DNA from: Gammaproteobacteria bacterium
GTDB lineage: Bacteria; Pseudomonadota; Gammaproteobacteria; Arenicellales; Poriferihabitantaceae
Direction of reading: 5' to 3'
Assembly: GCA_020027415.1 (NCBI GenBank)
Contig: JAHRAW010000213.1
Span: forward strand, 1-12,731
Length of the DNA: 12,731 bases
Part shown: positions 1-6,954 of the stretch, in pieces
Layout of the letters: the number at the start of each line of letters is the position of its first letter
Numbering within the stretch: position 1 is the stretch's first letter
Notes under the pieces: model-generated
The model's input: only the letters and a program-made list of their open reading frames with translations
Database searches by the model: none
What the model was told of the DNA's origin: nothing
Made by a program: the position numbers and the translations under genes

Positions 1-289
1 AGCCGTCCGGCAAGGTAACCGTCACATCTTTCATGGAGTGCACCGCCACATCGGTCTCGCCGCGCAACAACGCCTGCTCCAACTCTTTTAAGAACAAACC
101 CTTGCCGCCATGCGCGGCTAACGGCGCCTGCAAGGTTTGGTCGCCTGTGGTAATAATTTCACGCAAGGTCACTTCTAAATCGCCGCGGCAACGCAGCAAC
201 TGGTCGCGCACATAGTTGGCTTGCCACAAAGCCAGTGGGCTGCTTCGGGTGCCGATGGTGACGCGGGATATGCGCGGTGCTGAAACCAT
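1..289 (-). CDS. hemC: Porphobilinogen deaminase (hydroxymethylbilane synthase), N-terminal part
   Basis: The gene runs off the left edge; the first 96 codons are present. The enzyme joins four porphobilinogen molecules into hydroxymethylbilane in the cytoplasm, on the way to haem and sirohaem. Visible family motifs are TRSSPLALWQA (about residues 14-24), TTGD (47-50), GGKGLFLKELEQALL (61-75) and AVHSMKDV (82-89), in the same order and spacing as in E. coli HemC. The catalytic Asp and the dipyrromethane-binding Cys lie beyond the window. The ATG at 287-289 is chosen because the family similarity begins within ten residues of it. It lies 4 bases after the stop of the SPOR-domain gene, so it is probably the third gene of an argS operon. 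No Shine-Dalgarno sequence precedes it. The HSMKDV motif is followed by Thr where many homologues have Pro. Confidence 0.95.
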   Translation of the reverse strand, partial: MVSAPRISRVTIGTRSSPLALWQANYVRDQLLRCRGDLEVTLREIITTGDQTLQAPLAAHGGKGLFLKELEQALLRGETDVAVHSMKDVTVTLPDG

Positions 290-293
290 GCCG

Positions 294-965
294 CTAACCG
301 GCGTCGACCATTTTCAAACGCAACACCGTTTTGACGCCGCTGCGCCGCAGTTGCCGGTCGGCTTTCAGCATCGCTTGGTAGGTTGGATAGGGACCCAAAC
401 GAACCCGATAAAAATCACCCCGCCCCTGAATGCTGACTTTCTGAATGTTGGAAACCATGCCGTGCAAGGCGAGGCTGGCTTTGAGGTGCTCGGCATCCGC
501 GCGCTGCCGATACGAACCGGCTTGCAGGCGGTATGAAGACTCCGCATCCACATCAGCGTCCGCCGCGCGCGGCGGGTTTGTGGAAGCCGTTTGCGTTCCG
601 CTGTTGCTGTTGGTATCGCCGGCGGCAGGGGCTTGGTCAAGGCTCGGCGCCACCACTTCAATTTCCGGGAGCACCGTGTAAAAAGTGAAGTCGGTGGACG
701 GTTTTTCCGCCGCCGATGTCTCTGCCTTCGCTTGCGCTTGGACGCCGCCTTTTTCATTCGGCGCCCGGCGCGGCGCGGCGAACAGATGCACGATGCGGCG
801 AATGCCGGCGCCGATGCCGGTGTCGGCGGTGGTGGCGCCTTGCCAGAGAACGGTGGCGAGCGAACCGATGAGCATGCCGACCAACAGCATAGCGATGTTA
901 GTTCGATTGTTGCCCGATGGCTTGCGCTTAGGCGTGCGCGACGGTTTGCGGCGGGCTTGAAGCAT
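294..965 (-). CDS. SPOR-domain inner-membrane protein encoded next to argS
   Basis: A 223-residue protein with a short basic cytoplasmic N-terminus (residues 1-23, many Arg and Lys), one membrane segment (about 24-43, MLLVGMLIGSLATVL) and a periplasmic part. The periplasmic part has FTFYTVLPEIEVV near residue 94, an Ala/Asn/Ser/Thr/Gln-rich linker, and a C-terminal SPOR domain (about 143-220, starting YRLQAGSYRQRADAEHLKASL). SPOR domains bind denuded septal peptidoglycan. The FYTxLPExEVV motif is typical of FtsN-like proteins encoded beside argS in gammaproteobacteria, but whether this one does the job of FtsN is not shown. The ATG at 963-965 overlaps the argS stop as TGATG, which suggests translational coupling. 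An in-frame GTG lies one codon upstream at 966-968. Confidence 0.85.
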   Translation of the reverse strand: MLQARRKPSRTPKRKPSGNNRTNIAMLLVGMLIGSLATVLWQGATTADTGIGAGIRRIVHLFAAPRRAPNEKGGVQAQAKAETSAAEKPSTDFTFYTVLPEIEVVAPSLDQAPAAGDTNSNSGTQTASTNPPRAADADVDAESSYRLQAGSYRQRADAEHLKASLALHGMVSNIQKVSIQGRGDFYRVRLGPYPTYQAMLKADRQLRRSGVKTVLRLKMVDAG

Positions 966-2764
966 CACATGTTCGGCGGCGCGTCGACCCCAAGCATGCC
1001 CAACCCATTGGCAAGCACTTGGCGCACCGCATCAATCAGCCCCAGTCGGGCGCGCCGCAACTCGGCTTGCTCGGCAAGAAACGGGTGCGCGTTATAGTAG
1101 GTATGAAAGTCGTGCGCCAAGGCGCGCAGGTAATAGGCGAGCAGGTGCGGTTGCAACTCGTTTGCCGCCTGCGCAACGACTTCCGGGAAACGCGACAAGG
1201 TTTTCATCAATTCAAGTTCTTGCGGTTCGCCGAGTTGCTCGTATTGTGGCGCAACGGATTCCAGAGTCGGCATCTCTCCTTTCGCCAACTTGCCAAACAC
1301 GCTGTAAATGCGGGCATGGGCATACTGAATATAATATACCGGATTATCCGCCGACTGCGCTTTGGCTAAATCAAGGTCAAAGTCTATATGTTGTTCGTGC
1401 TTGTGCGACACATAAAAAAATCGCGCAACATCGTTGCCGACTTCCTCGCGCAATTCGCGCAAGGTCGTAAACTCGCCGCCGCGGGTGGACATAGCAATTT
1501 TTTTCCCGCCGCGATACAACGCCACAAATTGCACCAACACGATGCGCAGTTGGTCGCGCGCATACCCAAGCGCCTTGCAGGCGGACATGATGCGATGCGC
1601 ATAGCCGTGATGGTCGGCGCCAAACACATTCACAATCTTGTCAAAGCCGCGCTCTTTTTTGGTGAAGTGATAGGCGATGTCGGAAGCAAAGTAGGTGTGC
1701 GACCCGTTGGCGCGCACCACCGCACGATCTTTTTCATCGCCAAAATCGCGCGCCTTGAACCACTTGACGCCGTCCCGTTGATAAATGTGTCCCTTTTTTT
1801 GCAGGGCGGCGATGGCGCGCGCGATGGCGTCCTTGTCAAGCAGCGAACGCTCTGAGAACCAATTATCAAAACACACTCCAAACTGTTCTAAATCTTGTTT
1901 GATATTTTTTGTTAAAGTATCGCAACCATACGCAAACATCGTGCGATACGCGCGCGCGCCCAAGCATTCTTTACAGCGTGCAATCAGCGCATCCATGCGC
2001 GCTTCGTCATCAATTGCCTCGGCTGCGAGATTCTCAGTGGGATTCTCAGCGCGCGGCGTAAAAAACGCCGTTGCGTCCACTTGAAACGCAGCGCCATGTT
2101 TTTTATGTAGTTGGGCGGCGAGGTCGCGGATATAGTCGCCTTGGTAGCCATTGGCGGGAAACGCAAACGCCGCAGCCGCAACATCGGACGCGCAGCATTC
2201 CAAATACCGCAGCCACACGCTCACCGCCAAAATATCCATCTGCCGCCCGGCGTCGTTGACATAGTATTCGCGGCAGGTTTGATAACCGACCGCGGTGAGC
2301 AGGCGCGCCACGGCATCGCCATACGCGGCGCCGCGCCCATGCCCGACATGCAACGGACCGGTGGGGTTTGCTGAGACAAATTCCACCATCGCTTTCTTGC
2401 CAGCGCCAATCCGGCTGCGCCCGTATTGCTCGGCGGCGCCGCGGATATCGTCAATCAACGCCCGATAAGCGGCTCCGGTCACAAAAAAATTGAGGAAGCC
2501 GGGGCCGGCGATTTCGATCTTTGCCAGCAGTTCTGAGGTTGGCAATTCGGCAAGCAGTTGCGCGGCAATCTCGCGCGGCGGGCAACCGCTCAATTGCGCC
2601 AGCACCAACGCCACATTGGACGCAAAATCGCCGTGCTTGGGGTCGCGGGTGCGTTCAAGGTGAATGGATTGCGCCGCGCCTTGCGGCAACACGCCCCGCC
2701 GACAGAGTTCGCCAACGGCTTGCGCTAAGAGTTGCGTCAAGTGCTGCTTCAAGGGTTGCTTCAT
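965..2764 (-). CDS. argS: Arginyl-tRNA synthetase
   Basis: A class I aminoacyl-tRNA synthetase that charges tRNA-Arg with arginine. The protein has 599 residues, slightly longer than E. coli ArgS (577). The N-terminal Add-1 domain (about 1-100) includes HGDFASNVAL. The HIGH signature appears as SANPTGPLHVGH (131-142), the start of the catalytic domain as VEFVSANP, and the KMSKS-equivalent loop as KIAMSTRGG (422-430); an MSTR form is common in ArgS. YIQYAHARIYSVF (478-490) marks the helical anticodon-binding domain near the C-terminus. The region around residues 183-300 resembles the longer gammaproteobacterial form. The start ATG at 2762-2764 gives a complete N-terminal domain. No Shine-Dalgarno sequence is visible upstream; the bases before the ATG read GCCGCC. 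It leads a minus-strand operon with the SPOR gene and hemC. Confidence 0.98.
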   Translation of the reverse strand: MKQPLKQHLTQLLAQAVGELCRRGVLPQGAAQSIHLERTRDPKHGDFASNVALVLAQLSGCPPREIAAQLLAELPTSELLAKIEIAGPGFLNFFVTGAAYRALIDDIRGAAEQYGRSRIGAGKKAMVEFVSANPTGPLHVGHGRGAAYGDAVARLLTAVGYQTCREYYVNDAGRQMDILAVSVWLRYLECCASDVAAAAFAFPANGYQGDYIRDLAAQLHKKHGAAFQVDATAFFTPRAENPTENLAAEAIDDEARMDALIARCKECLGARAYRTMFAYGCDTLTKNIKQDLEQFGVCFDNWFSERSLLDKDAIARAIAALQKKGHIYQRDGVKWFKARDFGDEKDRAVVRANGSHTYFASDIAYHFTKKERGFDKIVNVFGADHHGYAHRIMSACKALGYARDQLRIVLVQFVALYRGGKKIAMSTRGGEFTTLRELREEVGNDVARFFYVSHKHEQHIDFDLDLAKAQSADNPVYYIQYAHARIYSVFGKLAKGEMPTLESVAPQYEQLGEPQELELMKTLSRFPEVVAQAANELQPHLLAYYLRALAHDFHTYYNAHPFLAEQAELRRARLGLIDAVRQVLANGLGMLGVDAPPNM

Positions 2765-2903
2765 GGCGGCGCGAATGTCAGTGACTCGGCGGTTTGGTAA
2801 ATCTTAGTGAACTGAGTAACCTTAGCGAAAAAAAGGTGATTGTACCTTGTTTCGTGGGCGGCGGCTTGGGTGGTTGCGAACCGAAAGAAAAGTGAATTTT
2901 TCT

Positions 2904-2940
2904 TTGACATTTGATTGCGAATCATTCTCATTCGTATTAA
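2904..2940 (+). promoter_or_regulatory. Candidate promoter of the iron-transport operon
   Basis: Two possible -35 elements are seen: a perfect TTGACA at 2904-2909, and TTGATT at 2911-2916. The best -10 is TATTAA at 2935-2940, 18 bases after TTGATT; spacing from TTGACA is too long (25 bases), and nothing near 2927-2932 is a good -10. The pair TTGATT/TATTAA is therefore preferred, with transcription starting near 2947, about 28 bases before the first likely start codon. The Fur-like site covers the spacer. Confidence 0.4.
2911..2936 (+). promoter_or_regulatory. Fur-box-like operator
   Basis: The sequence around GCGAATCATTCTCATTCGT resembles overlapping Fur boxes. Against the 19-base consensus GATAATGATAATCATTATC, the window 2911-2929 matches at 12 positions, including an unbroken AATCATT, and the shifted window 2918-2936 matches at 11. 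Fur with Fe(II) would bind here and block the promoter when iron is plentiful. The position, overlapping the promoter of a ferric-iron importer, makes this reading strong by context. No footprint or genome-wide comparison was possible. Confidence 0.65.
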
Positions 2941-2966
2941 AATTGCCACATTTTCCATTCTCTCAG

Positions 2967-2996
2967 CCCATCCAATGAAATCCCATCCAATGAAAT
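2967..2996 (+). repeat. Exact 15-base tandem duplication containing the start codon
   Basis: The unit CCCATCCAATGAAAT occurs twice head to tail, at 2967-2981 and 2982-2996, with no mismatch. Each copy carries an ATG followed by AAA, and since 15 bases are five codons, both ATGs (2975 and 2990) are in frame with the iron-binding protein gene. The result is a protein that begins MKSHPMKSPT or just MKSPT. Confidence 0.95.
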
Positions 2997-4024
2997 CACC
3001 GACACGAAATTTTCTCATCGCCCCGCTGTGCGGGCTAGGCCTCCTCAACGCTGTCGCTGTCGCTGACACCACCGCCGCCGGCGAAGTCAATCTGTACTCC
3101 TATCGCAAGCCGCAGTTAATCCAGCCGATGTTGGCGGCGTTCACCGCCGACACCGGCATTGCAGTCAATGCGGTTTATGCGAAAAACGGCATGTTAGAGC
3201 GTCTCCGCAACGAAGCCGCCAACAGCCCGGCGGATGTGGTGCTGACCTCGGATATTGGTCGGCTGACCGACCTCAAAAACGCCGGCTTAACCCAAGCCTT
3301 CGCGTCCGCTGCGTTGCAACGCAACCTGCCGGCCGAGGTGCGGGATCCGGCGCATCACTGGTTCGGCTTGACCGCGCGCGCGCGCATTCTGGTCACCGCC
3401 AAACAGCGCGTGGCGCGGCGCGAGATTAGCCGCTACGAAGACCTTGCCGAGCCGAAATGGCGGCGGCGGCTGTGCTCGCGCTCCGGCAAGCACGCGTATA
3501 ACCTCGCGCTCCTCGCCGCGATGATACATTGGCATGGCGAAGCCGCCGCGCAACAATGGCTGGCGGGCGTCAAAGCCAACCTTGCCAGGTCGCCGCAAGG
3601 GAATGATCGCGCGCAAGTGAAAGCGATCGCGGAAGGGGTGTGTGATGTCGCGTGGATTAACCATTACTACCTGTATCAAATGGCGAACGACGCCGAGCAA
3701 CGCGCAGCGGCGGCGACGGTGAGGGTGGTGTTTCCGAATCAACACGGGCGCGGCGCGCATATGAATATCAGCGGCATGGCGATGACCAAACACGCGCCCA
3801 ACCGCGATAACGCGGCGCGCCTCATGGAATTTCTCGCCGCCGACCACGCGCAGAAAATGTACGCCGAGATCAATGGCGAGTATCCGGTGAATCGGCGCAT
3901 TGAACCGAACGCGTATCTCCAATCTTTGGGCGCTTTCAAACGCGATACCTTAGCGTTGTCGCGGATCGCGGGGCAGCGCGCGGCGGCTTCCAAGATGACC
4001 GACCGCGTCGGCTACAATGATTAA
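2975..4024 (+). CDS. Ferric-iron ABC transporter, periplasmic binding protein (FbpA/FutA family)
   Basis: A 349-residue precursor of the periplasmic protein that captures Fe(III) and hands it to the permease encoded next. The signal peptide has a basic n-region, a hydrophobic core (about residues 12-28) and a likely cut after AVA (residue 30). The mature part begins EVNLYSYRKP; the Tyr and Arg near residues 41-44, the adjacent Tyr pair 231-232 (NHYYLYQM) and the NQHGRGAHMNISGMAM stretch (255-270) are typical iron-site or family features. Cys167 and Cys223 are placed as in homologues and could form a disulphide. PQGNDRAQVKAI (207-218) is also diagnostic. The start is uncertain: ATG 2975 or ATG 2990, copies within a tandem duplication, both giving usable signal peptides. 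A TTG at 2915 lies inside the Fur-like site and is unlikely. The next gene begins 36 bases after the stop. Probably repressed by Fur-Fe. Confidence 0.93.
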   Translation: MKSHPMKSPTRNFLIAPLCGLGLLNAVAVADTTAAGEVNLYSYRKPQLIQPMLAAFTADTGIAVNAVYAKNGMLERLRNEAANSPADVVLTSDIGRLTDLKNAGLTQAFASAALQRNLPAEVRDPAHHWFGLTARARILVTAKQRVARREISRYEDLAEPKWRRRLCSRSGKHAYNLALLAAMIHWHGEAAAQQWLAGVKANLARSPQGNDRAQVKAIAEGVCDVAWINHYYLYQMANDAEQRAAAATVRVVFPNQHGRGAHMNISGMAMTKHAPNRDNAARLMEFLAADHAQKMYAEINGEYPVNRRIEPNAYLQSLGAFKRDTLALSRIAGQRAAASKMTDRVGYND

Positions 4025-4060
4025 TCCCCGTCCTCACCCGCAGCCATTGATCCGCCACCG

Positions 4061-5818
4061 ATGACCGCCGGCGCCGCCACCCAACACCGGCGGCGGCGTG
4101 CGGCGTGGCAAATTTTTCCCCGCTTGGATGCTTGGCAACTTGGCGCTTTTTGCGTGGCGGCGCTGTGCCTGTTGCCGGTGGCGACAATTTTGTGGCTGGC
4201 GTTTTTCCCTAACGAAAATATCTGGTCGCACTTACTGGCCACCACCTTGCCGAAGTATGTCGGCAACACCTTGCTGTTGTTAGGCGGGGTTGGCGGGTTC
4301 GTGCTGGTCACCGGGGTCGCCACCGCCGGCTTGGTCACAACCTGCGAATTTCCGCTGCGAAAATGGCTGGAATGGTTGTTGTTGTTGCCGTTGGCGATGC
4401 CCGCCTATGTGGTGGCTTATTTGTATACCGACTTGTTGGAGTTCGCCGGCCCGGTGCAGAGCGCGCTGCGTGCCGCGTTCGGCTGGCAACTGGCAAGCGA
4501 CTACTGGTTCCCCGCCATCCGCAGTCTGGGGGGCGCCATTATGGTGATGGGGTTGGTGCTGTATCCTTATGTATATTTATTGGCGCGCGCCTCGTTGCTG
4601 GAACAATCGCGCTACTTGTTGGATATCAGCCGCCTGCTGGGACGCGGACCGCTCAGCACCTTCTTTTATGTTTCGTTGCCCATCGCCCGCCCGGCGATTG
4701 CGGTGGGCGTCGCGCTGGCTTTGATGGAAACCCTCAACGATTTTGGCACGGTGGATTTTTTCGCCGTGCAAACCCTCACCGCGGGCTTGTATGATGTGTG
4801 GCTAAACATGGACAACCTCGGCGGCGCCGCGCAAATCGCCGCCACCATGCTTGCCTTTGCCATGCTCTTAATTGCGCTGGAATACCGCGGGCGGCGGCAT
4901 CGCCGATTTCAGCAAAGCGCCGGGCGCTTCGCCGCCAAAACGCGCCGACCGTTGCACGGCGTCGGCAAGTGGGCGGCGTTGGCGGGTTGCGCGGCGCCGG
5001 TGCTGTTCGGGTTTTTCGTGCCGGCGGCGGTCTTGTTGCGCTACGCGGTGATTCATTTTGACGCCTCGTGGAGCGGTCAGTTCCGCGAATATGCATTCAA
5101 CAGCCTGTGGGTATCCACCATCGCCGCGGCGACAAGCGTTGCGCTGGCAATCGGAGTCGGCTATGCGCGCCGCTTGCATGGCTCGCTCGCAACCGCCGCC
5201 GCCCGCATCGCCTCGTTGGGCTACGCCGTGCCCGGCGCCGTGTTGGCGGTCGGCGTGCTGATTCCGCTCGCCGCGGTGGATAATGCGGTGGACGCATGGT
5301 TGCGCGCCCATTTCAATTTTTCCAGCGGCTTGCTGTTGAGCGGCAGCAGCGCGGCGATTATTTTCGCTTATGTGATTCGCTTTTTAGCGGTCGCCATCGG
5401 CGCGGTGGAAGCGAGTTTCGGCAAGGTCTCCGAAGCCATGCACATGGCCGCCCGAACCTTAGGGCATGGCGCGTGGCGCACCCTGCGGCGGTTTCACTTG
5501 CCGTTGCTGAAAAGCGGCGTGCTGACCGCCGCCCTAATCATCTTCGTGGACTGCATGAAAGAACTGCCGGCAACCTTGCTGTTGCGACCGTTTAACTTTG
5601 AAACCTTAGCCACCCATGTATATCACTTCGCCGCCGATGAAATGCTTGCGCAGAGCGCGCTCGGCGCGTTGTGCATCGTGGTGGCGGGGCTGTTGCCCAT
5701 CCTCATTTTGAGTCGCACGATTGCGCACGACGCGATTAGCAAGCGCGGCGAACACGACGCAACTCATCCGCTCACCAACCAACCGTCGGCAACCGCCACC
5801 GCCGCCGAAAAGTTATGA
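4061..5818 (+). CDS. Ferric-iron ABC transporter permease, fused two-domain type (FbpB/SfuB family)
   Basis: A 585-residue inner-membrane protein made of two homologous permease halves, so one chain forms the whole membrane channel. After a basic N-terminus (about 1-22), hydrophobic segments lie near 25-49, 68-92, 103-125, 156-178, 210-228 and 254-273 in the first half. A basic loop (about 275-305) is followed by segments near 304-329, 347-368, 384-405, 426-448, 487-505 and 533-552. ATPase-coupling EAA-type loops are seen at about 181-211 and 450-486 (starting EASFGKVSEAMHMAARTLG). ETLNDFGTVDFF (223-234) is characteristic of iron permeases of this family. The gene lies between binding protein and ATPase and overlaps the ATPase gene as ATGA. 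No Shine-Dalgarno sequence is seen before the ATG. The C-terminal tail after residue 560 is polar and unrelated to transport. Confidence 0.94.
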   Translation: MTAGAATQHRRRRAAWQIFPRLDAWQLGAFCVAALCLLPVATILWLAFFPNENIWSHLLATTLPKYVGNTLLLLGGVGGFVLVTGVATAGLVTTCEFPLRKWLEWLLLLPLAMPAYVVAYLYTDLLEFAGPVQSALRAAFGWQLASDYWFPAIRSLGGAIMVMGLVLYPYVYLLARASLLEQSRYLLDISRLLGRGPLSTFFYVSLPIARPAIAVGVALALMETLNDFGTVDFFAVQTLTAGLYDVWLNMDNLGGAAQIAATMLAFAMLLIALEYRGRRHRRFQQSAGRFAAKTRRPLHGVGKWAALAGCAAPVLFGFFVPAAVLLRYAVIHFDASWSGQFREYAFNSLWVSTIAAATSVALAIGVGYARRLHGSLATAAARIASLGYAVPGAVLAVGVLIPLAAVDNAVDAWLRAHFNFSSGLLLSGSSAAIIFAYVIRFLAVAIGAVEASFGKVSEAMHMAARTLGHGAWRTLRRFHLPLLKSGVLTAALIIFVDCMKELPATLLLRPFNFETLATHVYHFAADEMLAQSALGALCIVVAGLLPILILSRTIAHDAISKRGEHDATHPLTNQPSATATAAEKL

Positions 5819-6879
5819 ACCCTTCCCCACCCATACTCCTCAGCGTAGACGGAGTTTCCTGTCAGTATGGTCGGCGCACTGCGGTAGCGAATACTTCATT
5901 CGCGTTGGCGCGCGGCATGCTCGCTTGTCTGCTCGGACCCAGCGGCTGCGGCAAAACCACTTTGCTGCGCGCGATTGCCGGCTTCCACCAACTGCGCGCG
6001 GGTAGCATTCATTTGAACGGGCGATGCTTATCCGATGCGCGCGGCAGCCTGCCGCCTGAGCGGCGCAACCTCAGCATGGTGTTTCAGGAGCACGCGCTGT
6101 TCCCGCATCTCAATGTGGAAAAAAATGTCGCCGCCGGGCTGCATGCGGTCACGCGCGCGGCGCAAAAGAAAATCGCGCGCCGCATGTTGGAACGGGTCGG
6201 GCTATCCGACCTGAGCCGCCGTTATCCCCACGAACTCTCCGGCGGTCAACAACAACGGGTGGCGTTGGCGCGGGCGTTAGCCCCCAAACCGCGGCTGCTG
6301 CTGATGGATGAGCCGTTTTCCAATCTGGATCTTGACCTCAGAGAAAAAATGCGACAAGAAGTTCGCAGTCTGCTGAAAGAGTTCGGCGCCACTTGTTTGC
6401 TGGTGACCCACGACCAACAGGACGCGTTCACCTTCGGCGAGCAGGTGGGCGTAATGCACAACGGCGCCATTGAGCAGTGGGACACCGCCTATCGCCTGTA
6501 TCATCAGCCCGCCACCCGCTTTGTCGCCGATTTTATCGGCGAGGGCGTGTTTTTAGACGGCGTAGTTGCCGCCAACCACCAGATTGAAACCGAACTGGCT
6601 TGCTTGCGCGGCGCGCGCGCGCATTCATACGCAGTCGGCACCGCGGTGAAAGTTTTGCTGCGCCCGGACGATATCCTGCACGACGACCATAGTTCGCGCA
6701 CCGCCAAAATTAAAAAGCGCACCTTCCGCGGAGAAAACTATCTGTATACCTTGGCGTTGCCGAGCGGCAAGGAAATTCTGTCGTTAGTGCCGTCGCACCA
6801 CAAGCATGCGGTTGGTGAAGACCTCGGCATCGTGTTGGACATTGATCATCTGGTGGTGTTTGCGGCGGCGGATTGTTGA
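5815..6879 (+). CDS. Ferric-iron ABC transporter ATP-binding protein (FbpC/AfuC family)
   Basis: A 354-residue cytoplasmic ATPase that drives the importer. All nucleotide-binding motifs are intact: Walker A GPSGCGKTT (41-49), Q-loop FQEHALFPHL (89-98), signature LSGGQQQR (140-147), Walker B LLLMDE (160-165), D-loop SNLD (168-171) and switch His198 (LVTHDQ). The C-terminal part (about 240-354) has the length and pattern of the TOBE-type regulatory domain found in FbpC, PotA and CysA-like ATPases, with VLLRPDDI near residue 284. The ATG lies inside the permease stop as ATGA, which indicates translational coupling. Family membership alone would also allow a polyamine or thiamine importer, but the neighbouring binding protein and permease and the Fur-like site support iron. 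Confidence 0.94.
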   Translation: MNPSPPILLSVDGVSCQYGRRTAVANTSFALARGMLACLLGPSGCGKTTLLRAIAGFHQLRAGSIHLNGRCLSDARGSLPPERRNLSMVFQEHALFPHLNVEKNVAAGLHAVTRAAQKKIARRMLERVGLSDLSRRYPHELSGGQQQRVALARALAPKPRLLLMDEPFSNLDLDLREKMRQEVRSLLKEFGATCLLVTHDQQDAFTFGEQVGVMHNGAIEQWDTAYRLYHQPATRFVADFIGEGVFLDGVVAANHQIETELACLRGARAHSYAVGTAVKVLLRPDDILHDDHSSRTAKIKKRTFRGENYLYTLALPSGKEILSLVPSHHKHAVGEDLGIVLDIDHLVVFAAADC

Positions 6880-6943
6880 ACGCAAGCCTGCCTGCCAATC
6901 GGTTCTCCGCCGCGCAACGCGCAGTAACTTAATACTCAATAAC
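6880..6943. other. Short convergent gap between the iron ATPase gene and maeA
   Basis: These 64 bases separate two convergent stop codons. I see only a weak hairpin (GCGC-AAC-GCGC) without a T-run, so no convincing intrinsic terminator for either gene. The right end is occupied by a 15-base near-duplication listed separately. Confidence 0.5.
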
Positions 6944-6954
6944 TTAATACTTAG
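6925..6954. repeat. Near-perfect 15-base tandem duplication across the maeA stop codon
   Basis: TAACTTAATACTCAA (6925-6939) is followed directly by TAACTTAATACTTAG (6940-6954), identical at 13 of 15 positions, including the first 12. The second copy holds the last codons and the TAA stop (6944-6946) of maeA; the first copy carries the same sense-strand TAA at the matching place. It looks like a local duplication of the 3' end of maeA. Confidence 0.85.

Larger units (their letters stand above)
2765..2974. promoter_or_regulatory. Divergent control region between argS and the iron-transport operon
   Basis: This 210-base stretch is more A+T-rich than its surroundings and must hold promoters for both directions. 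On the minus strand a near-consensus -10, TACAAT, lies at 2839-2844, but I see no good -35 at the expected distance, so the argS promoter is tentative. The same spot holds a short inverted repeat AAGGT-N6-ACCTT (2833-2848). The plus-strand promoter and the Fur-like site are listed separately. I see no convincing gene here: the frames that stay open over this stretch match no family and would begin with weak starts. Confidence 0.5.

Noticed and set aside
2915..2974. Upstream TTG start adding 20 residues to the iron-binding protein
   Set aside because: It lies inside the Fur-like site and before the likely transcription start, and it would put a second, charged stretch ahead of a normal signal peptide.
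2761..3090. A 109-codon minus-strand open frame across the argS-fbpA control region
   Set aside because: It overlaps the argS start and the signal-peptide part of the iron-binding protein, has no family resemblance, and covers a region with a promoter and a Fur-like site.
3287..3922. A 211-codon minus-strand frame opposite the iron-binding protein gene
   Set aside because: It is fully antisense to a confident gene and is the kind of open frame that G+C-rich coding DNA creates.
4776..5311. Overlapping minus-strand frames opposite the permease gene
   Set aside because: Arg/Ala/Pro-rich shadows of a strongly supported membrane protein.
6880..6943. Terminator between the iron operon and maeA
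   Set aside because: Only a 4-base-pair stem without a T-run is present.
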